A stretch of DNA of 64,000 nucleotides from Elephas maximus indicus (Eukaryota; Chordata; Mammalia; Proboscidea; Elephantidae): assembly GCF_024166365.1 (NCBI RefSeq), contig NW_026060237.1:2232001-2296000 (forward strand). The letters are read 5' to 3'. Under the pieces are notes generated by a model. It had not been told where the DNA came from. It did not search any database and saw only the letters and a program-made list of their open reading frames with translations. Positions 1 to 12,689 of the stretch are shown piece after piece. The position numbers and the translations under genes are program-made. Within the stretch, counting starts at the first letter, position 1, and every line of letters starts with the position of its first letter.

Positions 1-3000
1 GGTTCTTTGAAAAGATTTAACAAAATTGATAAACCACTGGCCAAACTGACAAAAGAAAACCAGGAGAGGAAGCAAATAACCCAGTTTAGAAATGAGATGG
101 GTGATATCACAACAGACTCAAGTGAAATTAAAAGAATCGTAACAGAATACTGTGAAAAATTGTACTCTAACAAATTTGAAAACCTAGAGGAAATGGACAA
201 ATTTCTAGAAATGCATTGCTTGCCTAAACTAATACAAACAGAGGTAGGACAACAAAATGAACCTGTAACAAAAGAAGAGATTGGAAAGGTAATTAAAAAG
301 GTCTCAACAACAACAACAACAAAAAGCCCTGGTCCTGATGGCTTCACTGAAGAATTCTGCCAAACTTTCAAAGAAGAGTTAACATCGGTGCTACTAAACG
401 TATTTCAGAGCATAGAAAAAGATGGAATGCTCCCAAACTCATTCTATGAAGCCAGCATAAGGCTGATATCAAAACCATTTAAAGACACCAAAAAAAAAAA
501 AAAATTAAAGGCCAATATCCCTCATGAACATGGGTGCAAAAATCCTCAACAAAATTCTAGCCATTAAGATTCAACAACATATCAAAAAAAAAAACTTCAC
601 CATGACCAAGTACAGTTCATACCAGGTATACAGGGGTGGTTCAATATTAGTAAACACTCAACAGAAGCTAGCATATAAATAAAACAAAAGACAAGAATCA
701 CACAATTTTTTCAATTGATGCAGAAAAGGCATTTGACAAATTCCAACACCCATTCTTGATAAAAACTCTCAGCAAATTAGGAATAGAAGGGAAAAACCTC
801 AACACAATAAAGAGCATTTATACAAAGCCAACAGCCAAAGTCATCCTAAACAGAGAGAGTCTGAAATCATTTCCCTTGAGAACAGGAACCAGACAAGGAT
901 GCCCCTCATCACCACTCTATTCAGCATTATGTTGGAGGTCCTACCCAGATCAATTGTCTAGAAAAAGAAATAAAGTGCATCCAAACTGGTAAGGAAGAAG
1001 TAAAAGTAAATCTATTTGCAGAAAACATGATATTCTACACAGAAAATCCTAAAGATTCCAGAAGAAAACTACTGGAACTAATAGAAGACTTCAGCAAAGT
1101 ACCAGGATACAAGATAAAAAAAGAAAAAAAGCACTTGGATTCCTCTACAACAAAAAATAGACCAGTGAAGAAGAAATCACCAAATCAATAACATTTACAA
1201 GATCCCTCAGGAAGATAAAATATTTAGGAATAAATCTAAAGAAATAACATTATACTACTGCAAGAAACCAAAAGAGGCCTACATAAGTGGAAACAACTAC
1301 CTCAACATTACGAAAATGGAAGACTCAACATTATGAAAATGTCTATTCTACCCAAAGCTATCTATAGGTAGAATGCAATCCTGATCCGAATTCCAATGAC
1401 ATTTTTTACAGAGATGGAGAAACAAGTCATCAATGTCATATGCAAAGTGAAGAGGCCCTGGGTAAATAAAGGAGGACTGAAAAAGAAGAACAAAGTGGGA
1501 GAACTCACACTACCTGATTTTAGAACCTATTATAACACCACAGTAGTTAAAACAGCCACGTGCTGGTACAAAAAGAGATAGATACACCAACGGAACAGAA
1601 TTGAGAATCCACATACAAATTCATCCACCTATGAGCATCTGATATTTGACAATGGACCAGTGTCTGTTAAATGTGGAAAAGACAGCCTCGTTAACAAATT
1701 GTGCTGACATAACTTGATATCAATCTGCAAAAAAATGGAAAAAGACCCATACCTTACACCATAAACAAAAACTACCTCAAAATCGATCAAAGACATAAAA
1801 TCTTAGATGATAACAATCATGGAAGAAAACATAGGGACAACACTAGGAGCCCTAATACATGGTATAAACAGTATACAAAATAGTACCAGAAATGCACAAA
1901 CACCAGAAGAGAAACTAGATAAGTGAGAGATCGTAAATACAAAACACTTACCCTCATCCAAAGACTTCACCGAAAGAGTAAAAAGACAACCTATAGGCTG
2001 GGAAAAAGAATTTGGTTACAACAAATCTGATCATCATCTAATCTCTAAACTCTACAAGATACTGCAAAACCTCAAGAGCAAAAGACAAATAACCCAATTA
2101 AAAAATGGTGAATGGGCACTTTACCAATGAAGATATTCGAGTGGCTAATAGATACACAAGGAAATGCTCATGACCAGTAGCCATTAGGGAAACGCAAATC
2201 AAAACTGTGGGATACCATGCACCTCAATAAGCTGACATTAATCCAAAAAATACAAAGTAATAAATGTTGGACAGGTTTTAGAGAGACTGGAATGCTTATG
2301 GACTGCTGGTGGGAATGTAAAATGGTAAAACCACTTTGGAAATAGTTTTGGCACGTCTTTAAAAAGCTGGAAATGGAATACCATACCATCCAACAATCCC
2401 ACTACTTGGAATATATCCTAGAAACCTAAGATCCTTCACACAAATAGACATGTTCACACTCATATTAATTGCAGTACTTTTTACAATAGCAAAAAAGATG
2501 GAAATAACCAAGACGCCCATCAATGGATGAATGGATAAACATTATGGAATAGTCTCAAAATGGAATATTACACAGGGATAAAGAATAACAATAAAAATAA
2601 TAAAAAAAGAACAACAATGAATCCATGAAATATCTCATAACGTGGAGGAATCTGGAAGGCATTATGTTAAGTGAAATTAGTTGAAAAAGGCAAATATCGC
2701 ATGAGACAACTATTAGAAGACCTCAATAAAATTTTAAACACAGAAGAGAATATTTTTTGATGGTTACCAGGATGCTGAGGGAGGAAAGTGGTATTCACTA
2801 ATTAGATAGCAGACAAAAGTTATTTTAGGTGAAGGGAAGGAAAACACACAATACAGGGGAAATCAATACAACTGGACTAATCCAAAAACTGAGAAGTTTC
2901 CTGAATACCATCAAATACTTCAAGGGACAGAGAGGCAGGTATGGGGTATGGGGACCATGGTATCCATGGACATCTAGGTCAATTGGCATAACAAAGTGTA

Positions 3001-3018
3001 TTAAGAAAATGTCCTGCA
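1..3018 (+). mobile_element. L1 LINE, 3' part (ORF2 from mid-region to 3'UTR), inactive
   Basis: The window opens inside L1 ORF2, just before the reverse transcriptase domain ('NKIDKPLAKLT' near the start, then '[11 protein letters not shown]' at about 330-355). Translated blocks at 7-567, 756-992 and 1396-1581 keep the order of L1 ORF2p, but frameshifts and stops separate them, so no polymerase could be made. The FADD-type catalytic stretch near 1,010-1,030 is degraded (reads about FAENM). The C-terminal part of ORF2 runs to about 2,690. It is followed by the start of the long 3'UTR shared with the other L1s here. The 3'UTR stops abruptly at about 3,018, where a second L1 5' end begins; no poly(A) tail is present. 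Confidence 0.9.
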
Positions 3019-5650
3019 GGGGTAGATCAAGAGGGTGGAGTAGCCAGATGCTTCTGAAGATCCCAGCTACAGCAAAGATCAAAGAAAGAAAACAAGTGAA
3101 ATGATTATATTCTAGAGCGCTGAACATCAAAGACAAAGTTAGGGAATCGGATTAAGTGGCAGGTGCAGGGACAGATGGTTCAGAAGCAGCGAGGATTTGC
3201 TGGACCTGACTTGGCGGGAACGAGTACCCCTCAGGCATGATCCCCTGGAGCAACTGTGGGGGTGCTGGCGTTGGCATTCAGGATGCAGATTACTCAGGAA
3301 GACACAGCATATTGCTTAGTCTACTCAACTTCTGGAACTAGAGAAGAGCAGTGCTCCCAGCAAAGCCTAAGTACTTGCATTTATTGTACCAAACCCCCAG
3401 CCCCCAAGCTGGCTTCAGTGGCTGTTGATTTCCCTGGGCCTGAGATAGGTTCTGATGTAGACTCTGAACCATCCCTTGGAGAAGGAATAAAGAAACAGTT
3501 GGGAGAAGATAATCTGTCAGCTCTTCTAAGCTGGGCAGCTCAAGATAGAAGCAGCTCCTGTCCAGGCAGAATGATCCATGGACTTTGAATAACTTTCACA
3601 TCTACATGGACTTGTGTGGGCACATTCCAGATTAGGCCCTTGTTGGCAGACTGCAATAGTTTATGTGCTTGAGATCTGATATCAACAGTTTCAGCTGTGT
3701 GGTGGAGAGGTGGGTGTTTGATATTTGACAGCACTTTACCTATTAAACAGGGCGCTCACCTACCCACATCGGGGGCCTGAGGACTGGTGGCTCCACCCTC
3801 ATCACTTAACTGCCTGCAACAGGTGCCCAATGATACATGGTGCCTCCCAGTCCTTACAACCAAAAGCACTGGGTACCCATTGTCTGATTGCAGAACACAC
3901 CCACCTGTGCACTGAAGGGAACAGGGATGTACTTTCCTTCTAGATACTCAGGATGATTGTTAGCCCCCAGCCTTGTTCAGAGTGTGACCCCTCACTACAA
4001 CCAGATAAATGTGCCTACACCAATCACTTCTACCACCTCTAAGACTGTAGGATGGAGCCTGTACCACTCACTTGATGACCAACTACCTGGACTCTTGAGC
4101 CCAATCCATACAACAAATGTGAATGGACTTCTAGGCTCATATACCAGGTAAGGGCTCTAGCCATCTGGTGACTGGACTTTAGATTTTCAAAGGCACGAAT
4201 AAGCTAGCTCACTCAAGCAGCCTAATTAGGCATTTCAAAACAACCCAAGGCAATAAGCTAGGATAGAGTAAGCACACATAAAACAATACAATAAATTAGA
4301 GAAAGCAGGCAATATCAAATCATAGAACCAATCGGACCACAATCACTTCAACAATCTCTGAAAACAAAGAACCAAGGAATCTTTTCGATGAAGATGTATT
4401 CCTGGAATTACCATACTTACACAAAATACAAAAGATTAATCTACAGAACTCTTCAAGAGATCAGGAAGGAGATCAGGCAAAATGCAGAACAAGCCAAGGA
4501 GCACACAGATACAAGAAGGCTACCCAAGAACATAATGAAAAATTTAATCAGCTACAAGAATCCACAGAGAGACAGCAATCAAAATTTGGAAGATTAAGAA
4601 TAAAATTTCAGATTTAGACAACTCAATAGAAACTCAGAAGAGCATAATTGAGGAAATGGAAGGTAGAAATAGTGAGACTGAAGACAAAACACTTGGCACC
4701 AATATAGTCAAATATCAGATAAAAGAATTTTTTAAAAAATGAAGAATCCCTAAGAATCAACTGGACTGTATCAAGACAAATCACCTATGAGTGACTCGAG
4801 TATCAGAACAGGGAGGGATAACAGAAAATACAGAGAGAATTGTCATAGATTTGTTTGTAGAAAAGTTCCCTGATATTGTGAAGATGAGAAGATATTTATC
4901 CAAGGTGCTCATCAAACCCCACATAAGTAAAGCCTCAAAAGAAAGTCACCAGGACGTATCATAATCAAATCTCTAAAACCAAAGGTAAGGAGAGAATTTT
5001 AAGAGCAGCTAGTGATAAACGAAAAGTCACCTACAAAGAATAGTAAAGAAGACTATGCTTGGACTACTTCACTGAAACCATGCAGGGAAGAAGGCAATGG
5101 GATGGTGTATATAAAGCATTAAAGGGAAAAAAATTGCCAGCCAAGAATCGTCATATCTCCAGCAAAACTTTCTCTCAAATATAATGGTGAAATTAGGACG
5201 TGTTCACATAAACAGAGATTTAGGGAATTTATAAAAACCCAACTAAAACTGCAAGAAATACTAAAGGGAGTTCTCTAGTTAGAAAATCAATAATATCAGA
5301 TATCAACCCAAAACTGGAACACAGGACAGATCAACCAGATGTCAACCCAGAGAGGGAAATTGCAAATATAAATCAAGTTAAAAAAAAAGCTCAAAACACA
5401 GTGAAACAGTGCTGTCATTATGTGAAAGATGACAATATTAATACAATAAAGAGGGAGTAAAAAAATGTACCCATAGATCGTTCATATTCAAGGCAAGTAA
5501 AGGCAATAAAATAAATAAAGATTAATTTTAAATTTAGAAAAATATGGGTAAATATTAAGGTAACCACAAAGGAGACTAACAATCCTACACATCAAAATAA
5601 AATATGAGAAAAACATAAAGACTAAGCAAAAACAAAATCAACAACGAATG
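3019..5650 (+). mobile_element. L1 LINE, 5' part (5'UTR, ORF1 relic, inter-ORF spacer)
   Basis: The first bases (about 3,019-3,110) match the reverse complement of the 5' end of the minus-strand L1 at 44,380-44,510, which fixes this as an L1 5' end. The 5'UTR occupies about 3,019-4,380. An ORF1 relic starts at 4,388 ('RLIYRTLQEIRKEIRQ', then 'AKEHTD'), the same coiled-coil region seen in the ORF1 copies at 35,068-35,265 and 41,261-41,563. Stops break it after 69 codons; recognisable ORF1 C-terminal sequence continues to about 5,400. The rest matches the spacer between ORF1 and ORF2. ORF2 is missing. Confidence 0.85.
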
Positions 5651-5654
5651 AGGA

Positions 5655-5840
5655 AATGATAACATATAAACTGCTCAGCGCATGTACATAGGCATAAACC
5701 ACGCACATACACAGACGCATAAAACACACCACCCGTGCATCATACTGCGCACACATACATACACTCACACACACACACATACACATACTCCGCAGGCATA
5801 CACAGACGCATAAAACACAGCACATCTTCTAGCACTATAT
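5655..5840. repeat. CA-rich minisatellite/microsatellite
   Basis: Alternating purine/pyrimidine (CA)-rich sequence. It holds two copies, about 90 bp apart, of a unit containing 'acacagacgcataaaacac' (near 5,709 and 5,800), so part of the tract was tandemly duplicated. It adjoins the broken end of the L1 5' part. Confidence 0.8.
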
Positions 5841-5961
5841 CACACACTGTATTATGGTGACTCGGAGTTTTCATTTTCCGATTCTTCACAAGTATATCAC
5901 TGGGTCTTTCTTTCTAGTCTAAGTCCAGAAATTCCTCTAAAACACATCCACCGTGCATGAC

Positions 5962-6680
5962 CCTGTTGTTGTTAGGTGCCGTCGGGTCAGTCCCGACTCA
6001 CAGTGACCCTATGCACAACAGAAGGACATATTGCCAGGTCCTGCTCCATCTTCACCATTGTTGTTACGCTTAAGCCCATTGTTACAGCCATTCTATCAAT
6101 CCATCTCATTGAGGGTCTTCATTTTCTTCGCTGACCCTCTACTTTGCCAAGCATGATATCCTTCTCCAGGGACTGATCCCTCCTGACAACATGGATGTTT
6201 GCAGCTGTTTCCTGTCATTTGGAGTCAGCAAATGAAGGTCCCAAAAGCTTAACTCCACTCACATCATTAAGGTCTAATCTATTTTGAGAAAGCAGCTCTT
6301 CCTCAGTCATCTTTTGAGTGCCTTCCAGCCTGAGGGGCTTATCTTCCGGCACCACGTCAAACACCATTCTGCTGCTATTCATAAGGTTCTCACTGGGTAA
6401 ATCTTTAGGAATTGACTGCCAAATCTTCCTTCCTAGACTGTCTTAATCTGGAAGCTCAGCTGAAACTTGTCCACCATGGGTGACCTGGTTGGTACTTGAA
6501 TACCGGTGGCATAGCTTCCAGCATCGCAGCAATATACATGCCTTCATATTAGGACAAACTGACAAGTAGGGGGTGTGTGACTCTGCTGGTATTTAAAATA
6601 TCAGTGGCAAAGCTTCCAGTGTTATGGCAGCATGGAAGCCACCACAGTAGCACAAACTGACACATGGGTGGGGGCTTCTA
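5962..6680 (-). mobile_element. Internally deleted RTE element (5' region fused to 3' tail)
   Basis: Read on the minus strand, this begins with the RTE 5' region ('gtcacccatggtggacaa' type sequence, as at 28,400-28,500) and continues into the coding start (counterpart of 28,590-28,750). It then jumps directly to the 3' tail ('gtcaggagggatcagtccc' counterpart near 6,175) and ends in the 'ggcacctaacaacaacagg' tail at 5,962. The whole reverse-transcriptase body is missing. The outermost 5' section (about 6,490-6,680) is present twice in tandem. Confidence 0.75.
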
Positions 6681-6814
6681 GAAGTAAAAGTTTCCTGAAT
6701 AGCTACAGTAGTCAAACAGCGTGTTGTGGTATTTGTGAAGGATGAGGTACACAGGTCAATAGACTAGCACAGAGTTCCCAGAGATGAAACTACACAAACA
6801 GCTGTAACTGATTT
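6681..6814. other. Unassigned short spacer
   Basis: No coding potential or recognisable repeat seen. Confidence 0.5.
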
Positions 6815-7935
6815 CGAACAGCGTTATTGAGATGTAATCCACATACAATGCAATTATTCAAAGTAAAATTCAGTGTTTTTTTAGTATATTCACAGATGTG
6901 TGCAACCATGATGAAAACCAGTTACTGTCACCTTGATTCCAACACAGGTCAACCCCTTGTAAGTCAGAATACTCCACAGGGCCTTCAATGTCTGATTGTT
7001 TTGAAAGCAGGTCACCAAGCCATTCACGCAACGTGCCTCTGGGTGAGTACAAATTCTGAAACTCTTGACTAGCACCAAGCACGTTAAACACCTGCACGAC
7101 CCGGGGACTCTACAAATACTGCCACAGTCAATTTTAGAGAATTTTAATCAGCTCAAAAAGAAACATATACACTCTTAACTACCACTCATTCCCTCCCCTG
7201 TCCCAGGTCAAAGTAACTGCCAGTCCCTGTCCAAACCAAACCAAACCCACTGCTATTCCATTGATTCTGACTCCTAACAATATCAGGTGTATCACAGGGG
7301 AATTGTGCTCAGGAGGGTTTCCTTGGCTGTAATCTTTACAGAAGCAGGTTGCGAAGACTTTTCTGCAGAGCCACTGCTTGAGTTTTGACTGCCAAACTGT
7401 AGCTTATTACACACAGGACCTTCTATCCCTACACATTTGCCTATTCTTCATATTCAGTACAAATGGACTAATATAATATATAGTCTTTGTGAACATTTTC
7501 TTTCACTTAACATAATATTCTCAAAGCTCATTCACATTGTAGCATGTGTCAGTACATTAATCCACTGCATTTTGTTTGTGCTGTCAAATATTTATTAAAA
7601 TTTGGGTTGTTTTGACATTTGTCTATTATCAGCAACAGAGCTATAAATATTTGTGTACAAGTTTTTGTGAGGAATGATGATTTTATTTCTCTTTAGTATA
7701 TATCTAACTGTGGAGCTGCTGGTTTATATGGTTTAACCTTTTGAGGAACCCATAACCATACGGCCAACTGCAGTGTGTGAGGATTCCGAGGTCTCCACAT
7801 CTTCACCAACACTTATGTGACTTTCTGAAGTGGTGTCCATAGCGAATTTGAGTTTTGTTTCCCTGATGACTAATGATGCTAAGCATCTTTTCATGTCCTC
7901 GTTTGCCATTTGCGTAGGTTTTGTGAAACCAGTTA
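6815..7935 (-). mobile_element. Ancient L1 3' end, split by a SINE
   Basis: Minus-strand ancient L1 3' end. The 3'UTR lies at the low-coordinate side ('gagatgtaatccacatacaat' type start). The C-terminal ORF2 region is at 7,440-7,935, with the degraded 'catcttttcatgtcctcg' stretch typical of old mammalian L1s. It is heavily diverged and interrupted at about 7,220-7,400 by an AfroSINE-like insertion. Confidence 0.7.
7220..7400 (-). mobile_element. AfroSINE-like fragment
   Basis: Contains the 'accaaacccactgctattc' / 'gattctgactcctaacaa' tail in minus orientation, followed by a diverged body. It lies inside the older L1. Confidence 0.6.
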
Positions 7936-7959
7936 TTTTTTGACAAAGATGAAAAAGCA

Positions 7960-8822
7960 GTTTATTTTTGGGAAATAGAGATCAAAACAAAAGTAAATGC
8001 AATGGAGAATAAAAGAACAATAGATAAAAAATCAACAAAACCAAAAGTTGGTTCCTGGAAAACATCAATAAAATTGACAAGCCTTTAGTTACTCTGAAAA
8101 TACAAACAAACAAATCTCAGAGGACTCAAATAACAAAAATGAGAAAGGAAATTGAAGATATTTCAAAAGAATCAACAATATATACACATGGTACTATAAA
8201 AAGTTGTACTCCAAACATTTGAAATCTTAAATAAAATGGGAAAATTCCTAGAAAAACATAACTTACCTAAGTAATGCAAACAGAGTTAGAAAATATCCAC
8301 AAACTCATAATAAGACAAGAGACTGAATCAACAACCAAAAAAGTATTGGGCCAAACAAATTCAGTGGGGAATTTTATGAAACATTCAAAGAAGAATCAAC
8401 ACCATTCTTGCTCAAATTCTTCCAAAATATAGAAGAGGTAGGAATACGAACTAACTCATTTTATAAAGCCAGAACTACCAAGGCACCAAAGCCAGACAAA
8501 GCACAACAAAACAAAATGAACAAAAAACTAAAGATGTATATCCCTCATGAATATGGGTGAAAAAATTCTAAACAAAACACTAGTGAGCAGAATCCAGCAA
8601 CATAAAAAATAATTAACACCATGAACGCTAGGAATTTATTGAAGGACTGCAAGGATGGATCAACATTTTCACATTTATAAATATAATACACTACATTAAC
8701 AGAATAGGGAAAAAAAACTACATGATCATCTCAATAGAAAAGGTATTTGATAAAATTTAATACCGATTCCTGATTTAAAAAAAAATAATTATCAGTAAGA
8801 TATGTACAGAAGGGACGTTGCT
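7960..8822 (+). mobile_element. Ancient L1 ORF2 fragment
   Basis: Plus-strand sequence parallel in order to L1 ORF2 from the linker before the reverse transcriptase ('ttggttcctggaaaacatc', then a diverged finger region) through about 8,760. Many stops and frameshifts. It ends where an AfroSINE begins. Confidence 0.75.
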
Positions 8823-8824
8823 CA

Positions 8825-9110
8825 ACACAAACGAACCAAACCAAACCCATTGCTGTCAAGTAGATTCTGACTCATAGTGACCCTGTAGTGACCCTGTAGG
8901 ACAGGGTAGAATTGTCCCATAAGATTTTCAAAAAATGTCCAAAAAGGATAAGAGTTGTTATCCAGTCCATTATGTCTCTTTGCAACCTTATGGGACCAGG
9001 GTAGAAGGTAGAAATGTATTCTAGGAGGGGCTGGTGAATCTGAACTACCAGCCTTTTAGTTAGCAGACAAGATCTCAAGCGAAGCGTCCAGGGCTCTTCC
9101 CAAATGTGCG
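8825..9110 (-). mobile_element. AfroSINE, minus orientation
   Basis: The tail 'aaaccaaacccattgctg', the 'tgactcatagtgaccctgt' block (with a short local duplication of 'agtgaccctgt'), and the 'accagccttttagttagca' box appear in minus-strand order. The middle is diverged. Confidence 0.85.
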
Positions 9111-9400
9111 TTCTTCATAATTCAAAAAGAAAAGAAAATCATGAGGCATGTGAAGGATCAGTAAAGTATGACCCCTAGACCAGCCGTAATGCAGGTGAAA
9201 TAAATGGCTTGTGAGATCAACAAAATGTTCATTGTTTAACAGAGACAAGTTTCAAAGTAGCTAATATAACTATGCTCACAGAACTATAGGAAAGCATGAG
9301 TGAAGAGGTAAAGTAAGGTGTGATGACAAAGTCATGTTAATGAGGAATATTAATGAAGAGATAAATTATTTTTAAAATGGAATGTTCAGATTTGCAATGG
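9111..9400. other. Unassigned AT-rich sequence
   Basis: No gene, RNA or clear repeat boundary visible. It could be old L1 5' material, since recognisable ancient L1 ORF1-like sequence follows. Confidence 0.4.
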
Positions 9401-10080
9401 TTATTATGTCTTTGCCAGTAACTGCAGAACTTAAAGACAGACTGATAAGGGTTATGGAAGCTGAAGAACAGAGTGCAAAACAATGACTAAAAATGAACAG
9501 AGCCTCAGAAAATATGGGGCACCATTAAACACACCACTACACATGAAATAGAAGGAAAGGAGAAAAGGGAGTACTAAAAAAAAAAAAAAGCAAGAAAGAA
9601 ATTAAAAGGAATAATTTCTCTAAACTTTAGAAATGTATTTGAAATAAATAACTTATCCATCTAGGAAGCTCAGCTAATTCCAAGGAGATTATATGCAGAG
9701 ACCTACAAATTGGCACATTATGAAAAAAAAAAAATGCTGAAAGTCAAATACAAGCTGAAAATCTGTAAAGAAAAACTTGACTTCATGGACAATAGAAACA
9801 CAGCAATATTAAAAAGATGATCTCCAAACCGGAAAAAGTGAGTCTAGAAGGCAGAAAAATAATCTTTAAATTTCTCAAAAGAAAAAAAAAAATGCCAACC
9901 AAGAATGCTTTATCCAAAGTTATAACTTAAAAGATTTTCTACTTAACAAAGACAAATAGAATTTCTTAACTGCTCATCGCCTTAGAAGAAAGACTAAAGG
10001 ATGTTCTCAAGGTGAAAGCTTCTGACTCCAGAAGGTAATTCAGTCCACACAAAGAACACATTGAAAATGTATATTATTAA
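9401..10080 (+). mobile_element. Ancient L1 (HAL1/L1M-like) ORF1-region relic
   Basis: A-rich plus-strand sequence with 'aagaatgctttatccaaag' and a preceding 'ctgaaagtcaaatacaagc' stretch, typical of the C-terminal half of ORF1 in old L1/HAL1 elements. No open frame remains. The family assignment is from recognition only. Confidence 0.55.
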
Positions 10081-10645
10081 AATACACATGCCTATTTTCT
10101 TTTTTTTCTTACTGTAATATCAGTGGTAAGAAATAATATGTATAAATTTATGGTTATATCTATACTATACAAAAACTAAATACATTTGTAATATATGGAC
10201 AGAGACAGCAAAAGGAAATTGAGTTGGAACCAGATTGTAAATGCCAAAAAATGAGGATGGATGTTAAGGAGGTAATTATATGGATATATTATCATATTTA
10301 TAACACTAGTAATGTAATTATTACATGTGTATATACACATAATACATATATATGCATACATTATACATAATATACAGAATTAAGATATAAAATACCATTT
10401 TATTTTAGTTTTCTTTGAAACCACTCTTTTTATTCCTACATGATTTAAGGAAAACTGCACAAAATGGTAATTATACATATGGTATTAGACTCACTCTATG
10501 TTCAGATATAACTTGTGACAATAACAACATACCCAACAGATACAGACCTGTGTAGCACTAAAACTAAGTTACTGTGAAGTCATAATGCATTTTTCTGATT
10601 CTATGATGTGAATGTAATTTTAAGGAAAACCATAAAGGAAACAAA
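10081..10645. other. AT-rich low-complexity sequence
   Basis: TA-rich tract with many 'atatac/atacata' repeats. It probably is the ancient L1 spacer between the ORF1-like sequence before it and the ORF2-like sequence after it. No gene seen. Confidence 0.4.
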
Positions 10646-11540
10646 AAATGCAGAAGAAAATTAAAAATTTACACTTGTGGAAAGTCAATAAATCAGTAAG
10701 AAGGAAGCAAAATCAAGGTCTTCCAAAATACTGGTGGAGGGAACACTTTCTAACTCATTCTGTGCATCTATCATTACTTTGGCATCAAAGATACAAATTC
10801 ATTGATAGGAAACAACACAACTACAGACCAAATACATCTTATGACTCTGTAGGCAAAAATCCTGAACACCACACTAGGAAACTCCAAGAGAATATTATCA
10901 GGATTATATTCAATGTCCAAATAGAATGTATTCCCATTATGCAAAGTTGGTTCAGCGTACTAAAATCAGTATACACAATGTGAAATACTAGGTCATCTCA
11001 ATTAATGCAGAAATAAATTGGACAAAATCCAATATACTTTGATGAAGAAAACACTCAATAAACTAAGAATGGAGGGATGCTTAACCTCAAAAAGAAATTT
11101 ATGGAAAACCCACAATTAGCCTCATAATCACTGGAGAAACCCTAGAAACACAGCAGCTAGTATCAAGAACAAAACTAAGATTCCCCACTTGTATTCAACA
11201 TAACACTCAAAGCTCTAGCCACAGCAATTAAACAAACAAAAAGAAATTAAGGGCATCCAATTGGAAGTGGAGACGTAAAATTATTTCCTCCCATGTATGA
11301 CATTAACTTATAATTTAAAAAAAAACCCTGTAAGAAAAAAGAAAAAAAATATTAGAGCTTGTACGTAAGTTCAACATAGCTGAAGGGTATTAGCATCAAA
11401 ATGTGTAAGTCCAGTACAGTTCTATTTCAGAAATAAATATTCTGAAAAATTAAACAGTTTCATTTAAAACAGCACCAAAAAGTATAATTGAAAATAAACA
11501 TATTTATGTGTTCACAAAATATACTGGTCATTAGTTTCCT
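10646..11540 (+). mobile_element. Ancient L1 ORF2 fragment (reverse transcriptase region)
   Basis: The order matches L1 ORF2: a degraded Q-x-G-F-type region near 10,840-10,990, an 'ctcaattaatgcagaaa' block at about 10,997 (the 'S-x-D-A-E-K' region), then a second-strand block near 11,090-11,280. The open stretch 10,648-10,983 (111 codons) is chance or partial and is not a host gene. Confidence 0.75.
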
Positions 11541-11599
11541 AGTACTATCTTTGAATAGTCTTGTTTCAGGGGAATGCTCTGCTCATGGAGTTGAGAAGT

Positions 11600-12185
11600 G
11601 TTCCCTCTTCTTCAATGTATGTACTTTAGTTGAAGGTGTACAGAACAAACTAGCTCTTCACTAAACAGTTAGTACCCATACTGTTTTACGACACTGGTTA
11701 ACCTCACGACATATCAACACTCTCCCTTTCAACCTTGGGTTCCTTATTACCAGCTTTCCTGTCATGTCCTGCCTTCCAGTCCTTGCTCCTGGGCTGGTGT
11801 GCCCCTTCAGTTTCCTTTTGATTTATGGGCCTGTCTAATCTTTGGCTGAAGGGTGAAACTCCGGAGTGACTTCATTACTGAGCTAAAAGGGTGTCCGGGG
11901 GCCATAATCCCAGGGTTTCTTCCACGTCTGTCAGGCCAGTAAGTCTGGTCTTTTTTTGTGAGTTAGAATTTTGTTCTACATTTTTCTCCAGCTCTGCCTG
12001 GGATCCTCTGTTATGATCCCTGTCAGGTAGTCAGTGGTGGTAGCCAGGCATCATCTAGTTGTACTGGACTCAGTCTGGTGGAAGCCATGTTAGTTGTGGT
12101 CCATTAGTCCTTTGGACTAATCTTTCCCTTGTATCTTTTGTTTTCTTCATTCTCCCTTGATCCCAAAGGGGTGAGATCAGTGTCT
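11600..12185 (-). mobile_element. L1 3'UTR-only copy, minus orientation
   Basis: Closely matches 47,075-47,565 over about 480 bp ('ggtgtacagaacaaactag', 'gtctaatctttggctgaag', 'gtggtagccaggcatcatc'). Part of it parallels the 3'UTR of the long L1 (compare 35,745-35,800). It contains no ORF2 sequence, so it is a strongly 5'-truncated copy or a related non-coding derivative. Confidence 0.7.
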
Positions 12186-12329
12186 TCTTCAATTTTTAGG
12201 AAAGATTTTAAGAAGGATCTGTGTTAATTCTCTAAATGTTTGGTAGTCTCCACCTGTGACGTCATATGGTCTTGGGGCTTTCTTTGTTGGTAAGTTTTTA
12301 ATTAGTGACTCAGTCTCTACTTTTTATGT

Positions 12330-12650
12330 TGTTGTTGTTAGACCCCTTTAAATCCATTCCCCCTTAGGGTGGCAACCCCACACACAACAGAATGAAATGC
12401 TCAGGCCCATTTTTGTGGCCACGAGGGGACTCATCTTCTATCACCGTATCATACAACATTCTGTGATCCATAGGGTTTTCATTGGCTAGTTTTCTGAAGT
12501 AGATTGTCAGGTGTTTTTTCCGAGTCTGTCTTAGTCTGGAAGCTCCACTGAAATCTGTCCACCATGGGTGACCCTGCTGGTATTTCTAATACAGAGCTAT
12601 AGTTTCCAGAATCACAACAACACAACAAACTCAGAGAAGTTCCTATAGGT
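12330..12650 (-). mobile_element. SINE / RTE 5'-region composite, minus orientation
   Basis: Starts with a diverged 'gttgttgttaga' tail and 'ggttttcattggctagttt' AfroSINE-subtype body. It then carries the RTE 5'-region block 'gtccaccatgggtgaccct' (12,558-12,580), as in the derivative at 5,962-6,680. Confidence 0.6.
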
Positions 12651-12689
12651 TAATTCAAATTATCTATGCCTTCTTCAGTAGTTCCTATG

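Noticed and set aside
5622..5825. Minus-strand open frame rich in Cys and Val
   Set aside because: Translation of a CA-rich repeat.
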